Positions 21,286 to 31,720 of a DNA stretch of 64,000 nt are shown here, one piece after another; the first letter of the stretch is position 1; the number at the start of each line of letters is the position of its first letter. The stretch is from Chara braunii. Lineage: Eukaryota > Streptophyta > Charophyceae > Charales > Characeae. Under the pieces are notes generated by a model. The model was not told the origin of the DNA. It saw only the letters and a list, made by a program, of their open reading frames with translations, and searched no databases. The translations under genes were made by a program, and so were the position numbers. The DNA lies in assembly GCA_003427395.1 (NCBI GenBank), contig BFEA01000309.1:795981-859980 (forward strand). Reading direction: 5' to 3'.

Positions 21286-22137
21286 AAAGGAAATCGTGAG
21301 AGACTAAGAGGTCTTAGTAGGGGAGCATATGTTTAGCAGAAACAAGTAAGAAACAGACCAACCTTGGATCTGTTCTGACAATCATACCAGTGCATGAGTA
21401 CAGTCCAACCATTCTTGAATACAATGTGACTCTGTAGAGAGATGGGGAACGAGGACACAGTAAGAGTAACTTGTTCACTGCACCGAGGTGGGTCTGAAGA
21501 TTGGGAAGAGAGAATAATAGGCAGCTTTTGTCGTCAGAGGATGCTCATGATGGAAAACGCGCTGACAGAGAAACTATACAAGGATTGAGTACACTTACTA
21601 CTTTCACAGGGCTAATGAGAAACTGAGTAGCACCTTCTTTTCGGTGGGTTTAGTTGAGGAGGCAAGGAGGATAATAGTTGGTGCTCAGTCATGTTATCAG
21701 TGAGTGGTGCTCAGCACAGTTGTCCGTGATCAGTACATAGCGTTGTTACCAGTGGCCAGAGCTCTGCGCTGTTATCAGTACCCTTGCTGTTCCATCTTGC
21801 AGTACAAGTGAATCTGCTATTGGATGGTTTAAAATATCAGTGAACTTTCGGGCAATTTTCAGATAACACTCATACGACTTTCAGGCAATCCTCAGGCAAA
21901 GTTCAAGTGGCAACTAAGAGTTTGTCCGTCTAGTAACAATTGTCGCCCGTTCAACAAACATCAGTCAATTCAATCTGCAACAGACATTCATCAGTTAAAA
22001 TCCGGTTTCTTCCCTTCTGTTAGAAAGTATCTATCTGATTGAGCCCATCGCAGAAATCAACCCCACTTCAGTCGAGCAGTCTATCCTCGACAGTCTCAAT
22101 TAGGTAGCCTCAAAGTAAAGTTTTCCATACAGTTATG

Positions 22138-22511
22138 TCAAGATTGACGGCTTGAAGCGTGAAGATCTGTCAATCTTCGTTGTTCTTACAGAATTTGCAT
22201 GAGGTACAATCAGGGACCTGCAGGTATATCTGAAGAAAGGGAATGAGACACACCCGCACTTTGACGCTGTTTGGGTGACAGCAACTAAGTTCGTGCAATG
22301 GAAAGCTGAGAGACTCCAAAGAGACTCGAAGTTGGTCTACAACTTTGGCCCCAAACTCTTTACAGACTACCCCAAACCTCCGGTCCCTTATCACCTTACA
22401 TATGGCTCTAGCTGGGGCAATCTGGTAGATCTGGCAAAGAGGTACGTTTTTCCTGCAACGATCGATTATGAGGCGGTGACTGAGCCATCCGAGTTTCCAC
22501 ATCTCAGATGA
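22138..22511 (+). pseudogene. Pre-gag repeat domain, unit 0 (inside the LTR end)
   Basis: Frame reading IFVVLTEFA*GTIRDLQVY, then KAERLQRDSKLVYNF, then PKPPVPYHLTYGSSWGNLVD and ending at 22,511. It matches in order the units at 23.5-25.4 kb: VLT.F, D..VY.KKG, a charged helix, PPVP, and W with a helix after it. One TGA interrupts it. Function unknown. It lies upstream of the primer-binding site, so it belongs to the LTR as delimited here, separated from unit 1 by about 1 kb without a clear unit. Confidence 0.6.
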
Positions 22512-23197
22512 GGGATCTCTTCTCAGCCATATCTTCCTACACTATGGGAGGAGTTTTATGCCATGGTTGATTTCCACATCATGGGACTTGGATGAAAATG
22601 CTCCGAGCTTGCAGGCTTCAGGNGGNTTTACATANAGAGACCACACCCTCAGAGAGTACGGAGACATGGCAAAAAGCCCAAACGACAGACAACTAAATGA
22701 GAGATTATGAGTGTGAGGTTCAAAGGGATGAGTGAGGACTCTTGATTGGTGCTGGCCATGCGCCCTCCCACATGTACTTTCTGAGACTATTATGAGTTCT
22801 CATTCTTCCCTCATTTAACTTTGTCATTGCTCGAGTCAGTCAGTCTTGCCTCTTGCATTGTTGTTTTGCTTGATGGCTGTATTCTTTGATGACTCTGTCA
22901 CGGTTCTCAAAATTAGCAGGCCGACAAAATTGATGCATGCATGACATATCAACATTTCATGATTATTACTTGCATGATTCTCCACTGTTCCGAATCAAAA
23001 TAAAAGATTCCTAAGACCGGGGACCGACGAAGACCGCAATTGAAGGGTCTCGCTCGAAGCCGGATGCACGCAACAGGAAGTGATTTGCTTTATTTAATTT
23101 ATTTTTATTTATTGCAACATCATACAAAATCCTGGGTGACAGCCTGTTGGCTTTCCAGTCGCCTGAAGTGGCCCGACTGGAAAAAGTGCGACAAAAA

Positions 23198-23215
23198 TGG
23201 CGCCATTGCCGGGGA
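23198..23215 (+). promoter_or_regulatory. Primer-binding site of element A (tRNA-Asp type)
   Basis: TGGCGCCATTGCCGGGGA begins four bases after the LTR end. It differs by one base from the plant gypsy site TGGCGCCGTTGCCGGGGA, complementary to the 3' end of tRNA-Asp. First-strand cDNA synthesis would start here. Confidence 0.8.
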
Positions 23216-23539
23216 CATGAAAAATTATCGGGTCCGGAACGAACCTGGGTCAGCAAACAATTTCGAGCTTTGATTAGGCTTTGAGAACTGTTGACAATTT
23301 CATAATTTTCCAGATTGATTTTGCGATCCTTCTTGAGTTATTATTCTCTCGAAGAGCTTAATTGGTAACTGAGTCCTATCTTTTCTTGTGTGAGGTACCA
23401 CAATGGACAGGAGAAGGAGACTGATATTACTGACATGAGAGAATCAAGCTGGATTTCAGGTATGCCTCATGGGCCTTTGATGTCCTTGAACCACTGAGAA
23501 GGGAAAGAAAGGATCACGAGCTCAGAGACTTCATCAAGA

Positions 23540-25426
23540 ATGCGAACTTCTGATGCATTGAGAGAACTCTCGAAAGTAACTATCAAAGGAATATTCCCCT
23601 ATCTGTATGAGCATTGTTGGGTCTACCGTTCTGGCAATTCGGCCATCAGCGTAGTGCTGACTCGCTTCTCGGAGGAAGATATCTATGATATCCGTCCTTA
23701 TGTCAAGAAGGGAGACAGTGACGAAGGTGAGACCATTAACTGGCTATGGAGAATTGTGATTCAATCTCTTTATGACGAGAAAGCAGACCTAATCAAGCAA
23801 AAGAAGAGAGTGGAATGGCATGTGATGCCAGTGACATATGAGATTGTTCCGATCCCTCCTATACCTGACAACTATTGTCATGAGACTAATTGGTTGCCAA
23901 TTATCAGCATGGTACTGACATGGGAGAAAATAATTGCTGGTCATGAGAAGAGGTTTCAGGAGAGGAAATTGGGCAGAGAAGGTTGAAATTTGGTAGAGGT
24001 TCAAGCCCAAGTCAAGAGAAGGTCGAGAGTCTCTTAGAGTCACTGAATACTCTAAGCAAGAGAGAGGTGTTCTCATATGAGGCTGTCAGATATGAGATGG
24101 TCGAGAGCGGATGAGAGCAGGAACGATTATATGTACTGACATTCTATTTTGTAGATATGGATGTGTATGATGTGATAATCTATGTCCCAAAGGAAAGAAG
24201 TACTGAAGTAGTATATGGGAGATGTTGGAGATTTGTTGAGGAAGCAGTACTGAAAGAGAAAGAGAGATTTGAGAGGGAAAATAAGAACTTCACCGGATCT
24301 ACTCCATTTACTGTCTTTGAGGGACTTCCAGCTCCTCCCTTGCCCGATATAAATTTGTCAAGAGAAAATTGGTCTGCGGTGGTTGAGTTTGCTCTGAAAG
24401 TGAAACGAGACCAAAGAGTCAAATGAGTCGATGCTATGTACCCTCAAGAGAGAAACCTTGGCTTAGACTGATAACAGGCCAGAAAGAGTTGAGTAAGGTT
24501 GAATCAGATAAACTGTTAAATTCCCTTAATTCTATAACGAGTAGAGTCATAATCCCCTATGAGATCGTGAGGTATGAGGCCATAAAGAAACCAGGGTGAG
24601 AGCAGAACAATTTGTATGTTCTTACCTGCTATTTTATTGATCTTGATGAGTATGATATTGGGATCTATGTACCGAAACAAAGATTTGAAGAGTGTAGAAA
24701 AGGTACGTGTTGGCAACGAGCGTCGAACCTTGTACATGATGAGAAAATAAAGTTAGAGAGAGAGGTAGATAATTTTTCCTTCAGTACCTATGTCAGACCC
24801 TTTGTTGGGATACCATCACCACCGATTGAGGGACTTACATCCTCAAGACACAATTGGTTAGCCATGATAGATCTTGCATGGAAAGTGAAGAGAGCCCAAA
24901 AATAATACTCTCAGTAACCAGAATAACTACTGTGAGGGGCAAACTTTATGAGGTGACAGGGTATGATAATCTCTGTCTAATCTTGAGGTATGAGATTTGC
25001 GAGAAATGACATATAATATTTCTTATCCCTGTAGTTAAATTCTTGAACTCTGATAGTTTGGATGTGAGGGTTTACTCCTCTACCTGTCTAGAGGAGGAAA
25101 TTAACTACTTGGAGTATTTGAAAGAGACGTATGTCAGTCTTGAGCGGACAAAATAATGGTTAGAGAAGCTAAAAAGAAAAGTAACATGGAGAGTGGGAGT
25201 AAGGGAATTTGAGAGGCTCCCCGAGTTCTCAATTGCTGAGGGATTTGAAGACAGGAGAGATTGGATGCCTTTGCCGGAGGCTATTGCTGAGATTGGTAGA
25301 GCAAGGGAGAAAGACTCCACTGTGATGATAAAATCCCTGCTTCTAAGTTCCTTTGAGCACAAGTTCGAAATCCCTGATTATGTCCGACATGAGATCTATC
25401 TTTCAAATATTTCCTATGATGGTTAG
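23540..25426 (+). pseudogene. Pre-gag coding region: tandem ~140-residue repeats of an unrecognised domain
   Basis: Four diverged units follow one another: about 23,540-23,985, 24,000-24,426, 24,470-24,905 and 24,940-25,426. Each has, in order, a YE..RYE-like segment, YVLT.YF..D.YD, YVPK, a CW with a charged helix rich in EK and ER, an F.G.P.PP turn, and SR.NW followed by a helix ending near VKR.Q. Unit 4 is the most diverged (LDVRVY, then FEDRRDWMPLPEAI). Stops, mostly TGA such as in G*EQ at the same place in units 2 and 3, and frame changes break the region. Position between the primer site and gag matches the extra ORF of Ogre-like elements. I do not recognise the domain; function unknown. 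Confidence 0.6.
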
Positions 25427-25428
25427 CG

Positions 25429-25987
25429 ATGCCCAGTTTGGTTGAACAGTTAACATTTGGGGTTGTATTGGAAGGGAGAATAATCAAGATAGAACGGACT
25501 CTTCGGATCGCTGACATAAATCTTTCTACCCTGGATGAGCTTGAGTTCTTGCAGCCTTTCTTTGATCGAATGAGAGATTCTGCCCTGAGAATTGTCACTG
25601 ATCAGATTGAGATAAGCTATATTAAAGGTGGTGAAAGTGGGAACTGCTGAGAGAATCTCATACCACACTTCTAGGGAACGAGTCTCTCTCGCCAGCAGGA
25701 TCAACAACGGGTTGTAAGCAATGCAATTTGATTATGAGATTATAGACTTGACTCGATATTTTATGATTCGGGGTACTATAAAATGGTATAATAAAAGACT
25801 GAGTAGGGATGATGAAAGAGAGTTGATTGAAGATTACAATGGAAGACTGAGAAAAATTGCATTGCCCTTGATCACTACCCAATCTATTATTGCTTGTACT
25901 CTTTATATACAAAATTCTCAAGGGATAGAGCAAACAAGAGAAGAGAGGAACGAGCCTGTATCCCTAGCGAGAAGGGTGGGAGACTGA
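25429..25987 (+). pseudogene. Coding remnants between the repeat domain and gag
   Basis: Two frames (25,429-25,650 with ERTLRIADINLSTLDELEF and 25,721-25,987 with FDYEIIDLTRYFMIRGTIK) look protein-like. They may be a fifth, decayed repeat unit and the N-terminal part of gag. No domain recognised. Confidence 0.4.
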
Positions 25988-26194
25988 AGTGAAGAGAGGA
26001 GACTAAGAGTGGTAAGGGAATAAGAGGTAAGCGTCAAGAAGAACTTATGGTTAAGATTGCTGGTCGGTCGAGACCTAGCTCATCTGCAGGGACCAATGAA
26101 GAGGCCTTGGTTGGGGTTATAAGATAACTGGTCGAGAGAGTCGACAAAATCAAAGGAGGGTCAGATATTGCAAGAGCAAAAAGGCCAGATGAGA

Positions 26195-27089
26195 GAATTT
26201 CATGTTTCAGAGGATCTCAAGTAAACGATTTCTGGATGAATACGAATTATTTGGACTCAGTTATGGATGAACAGACAAGCAACGACTTAAGCACCGTCTA
26301 TCTTACTGTGACACTGACTCGAGGTTGGCTGTTTAGGAATTGATGGAAGGGGTCAGTACATGGGAAGAGGTCAAAGAGAGAATGAAAAAGGAATTCGAGA
26401 AAGACTCAGTTTCGACTACAACCAAGGATTTACTCAATGTCAGAAGAGTTAAGTATAACACTTTCTATGTTTTTCTTCAGACCTTCATCCGAAAAGCAAG
26501 AAGGATCCCATATCTGGACGAGGCTAAAAAATGTCATATATTTTTGACAAATTTTACTGACACTTAAAGGCAGACAGTTCTCAATCAAGCTCAGCACCAT
26601 CCTCTCAGATGGGATGAAATGGTTGCAATTGTTAGAACTCTACCTACATTGTCTCATAATAAATGATCACTAGATCAAATCAGTACATTGGCCAAGGACT
26701 GAGAGACTGGGAATGATATGAACAGAGGGAACAATCTGAGTGCTGAAAATATTATTTAAAGAGTGATGACTAACTATATGCCTGCAATGCCTGCAAACCA
26801 TGTTGTGGATGATAGAGAGAAGAAGAAAGCTGAAAGTGAAGAGGAAGATGATGATGATGAGGGTTATGGTAAGAAGGGAGACTCCTCTAGATCCATAAAG
26901 AATGGAGGAAATGGTGACAGAGGAAACAGAGAAAGAAGGAAGTATGATGACCGTCCTAAGAAGAGTTTTGTCTGCTACTATTGTGGTGAATGGGGTCACA
27001 CTACCACCTATTGCAGGCCTCTTGAGGAGGATGTGAGGAGTGGGGTGACAAAAAAGGATGCAATGAGTCATGTCTGTGATAGTTCATGA
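26195..27089 (+). pseudogene. gag: Element A gag (capsid and zinc knuckle), broken
   Basis: The capsid-like part starts CFRGSQVNDFWMN at about 26,211, in a frame one base off the next block, STWEEVKERMKKEF (26,343-26,567). It ends KARRIPYLDEAKKCHIFL, which lines up with KARKVHGISEEAQCAIFL in the gag of element B. A Lys/Glu/Asp-rich stretch follows, then a CCHC knuckle CYYCGEWGHTTTYC at 26,972-27,013 (CX2CX4HX4C). Gag would package element RNA in a particle. A frameshift near 26,340 and several stops inactivate it. Confidence 0.75.
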
Positions 27090-27119
27090 AACAAGTTCGA
27101 CCCTAGACATCCACGAGGT

Positions 27120-28393
27120 ATGAGACTTCTTTCTCTTAAACATGATGAAAAGATGAAGAAGAAGAAGAGAAAGACCCATGTGAATGTTCATTTCCTTATT
27201 GATGAACTGCCTAATGAACCTGTGCAAGAAACAAGTGACCCTCATACCGCGATCGAGATGTCTCTACAATCCTTAACATTGACAAAAGATGCGTCTGACG
27301 AAACTTCTATAAGTGAGTCTCCATTAGAAGAGAATCTTACTTCTCAGAACCCTTCTGAATTAGTAGAATCTCCTTCTAATGAAACGACTCGCTTTCTGGC
27401 CAACATGATATCATTTGATGGTGATCTATCTCTAGAACTCGTTATGTAACCTAGTGTTGTGCTTGGTGAAGTGAGAACCTTCAAGCACGTTTGACACCTC
27501 AAATGATAGAGGAAAGGAAAAGAAGATAGGCTGAAGAATCCCTGATTAATATCCTTGATGACCCAGAACCAACACTTCCACACAGGAAGAATGAACATGG
27601 AAGGAAGTGAAAATTTATTCCCAAGAGTGATTTGGAAGACGGGACAGTGATTACTGACGTAATTACTAAAATGTTGGAAGAGATAAAAGTGACATTGTCC
27701 TTCAAGGAAGCAATGACCCTAACACCCAAACTGAGAGAAGAATTGAAGAAGCCGATTGAGAAGAAGAAATTAGAAGTTAATTATTTGGGATCAATTTTTC
27801 CCAGTCAGGTGAACAGATCTCTGCCAGGTTGTAAGATGAGATTCGCAACCATGGGATGTGGACACTTGACCATTTATATTAATCAAGTGAAGATTCGAGC
27901 CTTAGTGGACTCTGGGGCAGAGATGATACTCCTTTCTTGAAGAACAATGATGGTTTGTGACTTATCTATTGATAGACCCGCACAAAATATACTGAGTAAT
28001 ATTGCAGGACAACTTTTTATGGCCGGATTTATTGACAATCTGCCTATCAGAGTTGGGACCATGTCAGTGGAATTATTGGATTTTGTAGTGTCAGAACTGG
28101 ATCATGATTGTATCTTGGCCACTCCATTCTTCCATAGAATGAAGGCAGTCCAATTTTTCGGTCATGAAGGGTCCTCCTGGATCGGCCTACAAGATCCTGA
28201 GACTGTTCAGGAACATACCTTTATGGCATGCACTAAAAATGATTTCAAGCATCGATTGTCTGCCAATTCAATCAGAAAGGAAGAGTCTACTGAAAAGATT
28301 AGGAGACTAAGAGAAGAAGGCAAACAAGAGGTGAAAGAAGAAATTTCAGTGGGTATTAATCAAGTTAAAAAAATGATAAAAGACCCTTGGTAA
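27120..28393 (+). pseudogene. pol: Element A linker and aspartic protease
   Basis: A Glu/Ser-rich linker (27,120-27,449) is followed by a charged segment and the protease. Its active-site motif VDSGAEMILL is at about 27,905-27,934 (Asp-Ser-Gly at 27,908-27,916), and the second conserved block CILATPFFHRM lies near 28,110. One TGA separates the two halves near 27,940. The protein would cut the Gag-Pol polyprotein. Confidence 0.75.
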
Positions 28394-28479
28394 TCTCAAA
28401 GATGAAGATGAACAAATTGAGACATTCTAGAAAGCTGTAGAGACTGCTAAGGGAGGGAGGATGGAATTAAAATTTGTAT

Positions 28480-30154
28480 TCACTCATCCTTTTTTAGGAA
28501 AATAGCCACTGGGTCAAAGAGAAAATACAAGCCCAAGGGGGTGAAGAAAAACCCGGTGGCAGTCCTAATAGAAAAGGATTATGATGAAACATTAAAAAAA
28601 AATAAAAAAATTATTGAAGCATTGAGAGAGTCTGCAAAATTGAAAAATAGAGTCGCCAAAGAGAGATTTGATACAATGAAGATAGACTCGGATCAGTTTA
28701 TCTTGTCTAAAGAGAAATAATATATCTTCAAAATGTGTCAGTAATTCTCAGGTGCATTTTCCTTTAATGATGAAGAGAGAGGACGGTTGGATGTGGATAC
28801 GAACAAGATGGTCAAAATTTGAACAGTTGATCATGTTCCATGGAATGATAGGCCGACCAAGTATGCCCTGAAAGAAGAAGCAGAGGTTGTAAAATATCTT
28901 GACAAGAAGATTGTTTCTAACGTTGCTAAACCTGCTGATGGACTGTCTGCTAACCACTAGTTTTGCTTTTGGAAACCAGGGGGTGGATTGAGATGGATAC
29001 AGAATCTTTAGAAGCTCAACTTTGTGACGGTACGTGATGCAGGTAGTCTTCATAATGCTGATCCCCTCTCTGAATCCTTTGCTGGTCGATGCATTTATTC
29101 TCTAGTTGATGTATATTCTGGCTATGATCAGTTTCCCATTGATCCCACTAGCCGACCAATGAATGCCATGCACACGCCAAGAGGGCTCATTCAGATGTGC
29201 GTGGTACCTCAGGGTTGGACTAATGGTGTGAGAGTGGTTCAAAGGGATATGATCCAAGTCATGCAAGATATTTCTCCTGAAATAAGCAGCCTTTATATTG
29301 ATGATAATCCTTTAAAAGGACCTCTGGTAAGGGATGAGACTTTGGTCGCAGGTGGAGTCAGGAAGTTTGTCTGGGAACACGCTGAAGTTGTAAAGATGGT
29401 CCTAGAGAAACTTCAGAAATATAACCTGACTGCCAGTGGACCAAAGTCCCTTCTCTTTCAGCCAGAAGTAATCATCTTAGGTTTCAGATGTTTCTCCAAG
29501 GGTAGGAGTCCTGACTTTAAAAAGATAGATAAGATCTTAAACTGGCCTCTACCACTCAAGAGAGTGACATACGTTAGAAGCTTCTTGGGTGTCTGTGGAT
29601 TCTGGAGGATTTTTATTCCTCATTTTGCTACCCTTGTGGAGCCTCTGAGGAAGATGGTAAGACAATGGGCTAATTTAGCATGGAATGATAAAAGATAAGC
29701 CGCTGCAGAAACTCTACAGGAGAAACTAAAAGATGAGGGTGTAGTGCTGGGAGTGCCTTTTTATGATAATGAGGAAGGGAGGCCTTTCATCATTGAGGCT
29801 GATGGAGGACCAATTGCTTTGGCCGGTGTGCTCATTCAGAACGATGAAAATGGGAAAGAGAGACCTCTGAGATTTGAGAGCAGGACTCTTAATTCTACAA
29901 AGAGAGGTTGTACCCAATTCAAAAAAGAGTTGCTGACAATCATCCATAGTCTCAAGTGCCTCAGACACTATGTACTAGGGAGGAGATTCATCTTGAGGAC
30001 TGATGCATCTGCTGTGATTGGTGCCATTAAGAAGCACCAACAAGTAGATCCAACAGTCAGCAGGTGGATTGCCTTCATCTGGACTTTTGATTTTAAGTTG
30101 GAAAATATTCCTACCGAGAAGAACAGAGCAGATGGCCTAAGCCGGATTGGGTAG
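28480..30154 (+). pseudogene. pol: Element A reverse transcriptase and RNase H
   Basis: From about 28,480 the frame reads, with stops, through VKYLDKKIVSNVA and GGGLRWIQNL to an open part at 29,024-29,697 with VYSGYDQFPI, HTPRGLIQM, the catalytic SLYIDDN and the thumb motif FLGVCGFWRIFIPHF. A TAA at about 29,696 separates RNase H in the same frame: PFIIEADGG, ESRTLNSTKR, FKKELLTIIHSLKCLRHY, LRTDASAV and TEKNRADGLSRI. The RT Asp pair is kept, but the residues after it (NPLK) are unusual; element B has DDLAVK there. Function: synthesis of cDNA and removal of the RNA strand. Confidence 0.85.
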
Positions 30155-30159
30155 AAAAA

Positions 30160-31720
30160 AGAAGAAGAAGAAGATGTAAACGGAACGATTGAAGAATCCA
30201 CCTATGTTGATAATTTTCTGAATGAAAAGGATGATGAAAATTATGAAGTACCACGCTCCTACAAGTGAAGTTTGTGGCCTGAAGAGAGAGACAGCTGATG
30301 AGAGATCCCTAATGCCTATGTTTATAAGTCAATTCTTGGGAAAGAAGAAGAGGATGAGCCAAATGATTGATATGCTAAAGTTACCGCAACAACAGTGGCT
30401 GCTCATGAAATGGGGAAAAACTCTGGTTCAAAGGAAGAAGAAGAAGGTGAAAAGAAGGAGGAAGATATATTTTTCATTTTTGAAGAATACGACGAAAGTT
30501 ATCAAGAGATTGGCAAGAAGATGAAAAAAAAACAACTAAAGAAATATTATTGTAAAGATTCAAGGAAGAAGTTCAAATTAAAAAGAGGACATCTCTTTGT
30601 GGATGGTAAGGGATGACTACCTCCAATAAGAGTGGTCTGCGGTAAGGAGCGACAGTTAGAGATAATTGTTGCTCTACATGAAAGGGTTGCATGTGGCCAC
30701 AGGGTTGCTGAAACAACCTACTCTAAGACTATTAAACTTTACTTCTGGCCTGACATGAGAGACATGATTTTCAGATTTTTGCAAATCATGTGTGTTATGT
30801 CTGAAGAGGTCGACCACAAGAATGATTGAGCCTTTATTTTCCACTATTCTGGTAGAACCAGGGAGTCAAGTTCATTTAGAACTCATCACCATGCCATTAG
30901 GCAAGGGCGGAATGAGATATATACTGAATATGAGAGATAATTTCTCTGGATATGTTGAGGCAAAAACTCTGAAAAGGAAGACAGTCGAGCAAGTGCCTGA
31001 CTGGATAGAGGAAATCTATCTCAGATATCCTTTTATCGGAGAGTTTGTCTAAGACAGAGGATCAAAGTTCATAAATGAGATTGTAAGAAGAACCACTCTC
31101 AGATTGGGTGTCAGAATTCGATATGTGACAACTGACCATCCTCAAACGAATGCGCCAGTCGAGATAGGTCACAAAACCTTGAAAGATTCATTAGTGGTGT
31201 GAAGAAAATCTCAGTAATTGGCCAAAAGTATTAAGAGCTGCGGTTTATGCTGACAATATAACAGTCAAGAGGACTACTGGCTATGCTCCATTTACTCTGC
31301 GGTATGACCGATATGCTACTTTGCCTATTGAGAACATTATCAAGACATGGTCAAGTCAAGAAAGTGACAGAGACTATTTTAATTCAGAGCTCCTCCAGAT
31401 CAGAATGAGGCAAATATCAGAAGTTGGTCAAGCAGCGATGAATGCTGCAGAGAGAATGACATCCAACAGATTATCAGATCAAGCGAGATGGAACAAGAAG
31501 AGATATATAAGAAAAGAGAAATTGAAAGTTGGTGATGTTGTCCTCCTATTCGACAGTTCTCTTGAGACTCAATGGACTAAACGATTAAAGCCCAAATGAC
31601 TTGGTCCGTACAGAATCACAGAAAAAACAGAAGACAAAGTTTATGAGATTTCAGAGATGGATGGATCCAAGGTTCATGACATGGTATCAATGTCATTTTC
31701 AGAGACCCTGATCTGATCCC
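30160..31720 (+). pseudogene. pol: Element A integrase
   Basis: An acidic spacer is followed by an HHCC-like zinc part, ALHERVACGHRV and YFWPDMRDMIFRF, in which the Cys pair is degraded (IMCVMSEEVDH). The catalytic core reads HLELITMPLGKGGMRYIL, FV*DRGSKF and NAPVEIGHKTL. The first catalytic Asp is Glu here (element B has QLDLLFMP). The C-terminal part (KVGDVVLLFDSS, then VYEISEMDG) fits a gypsy integrase end. Multiple stops; not functional. Confidence 0.75.

Larger units (their letters stand above)
16299..23193 (+). mobile_element. Element A 5' LTR (~6.9 kb)
   Basis: Begins TGTCCCGACCC and ends GCGACA, giving TGTC...GACA termini, four bases before the primer-binding site. The first 5.4 kb match the right-hand LTR; the last ~1.45 kb (21,744-23,193) have no counterpart in the window because the other copy is cut. 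It holds a conserved ORF (17,903-18,382), a TTA microsatellite, small tandem duplications (18,700-18,785; CTCGGRGATCACC repeats at 20,370-20,400) and, near its 3' end, one unit of the repeat domain otherwise found before gag. Confidence 0.7.
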
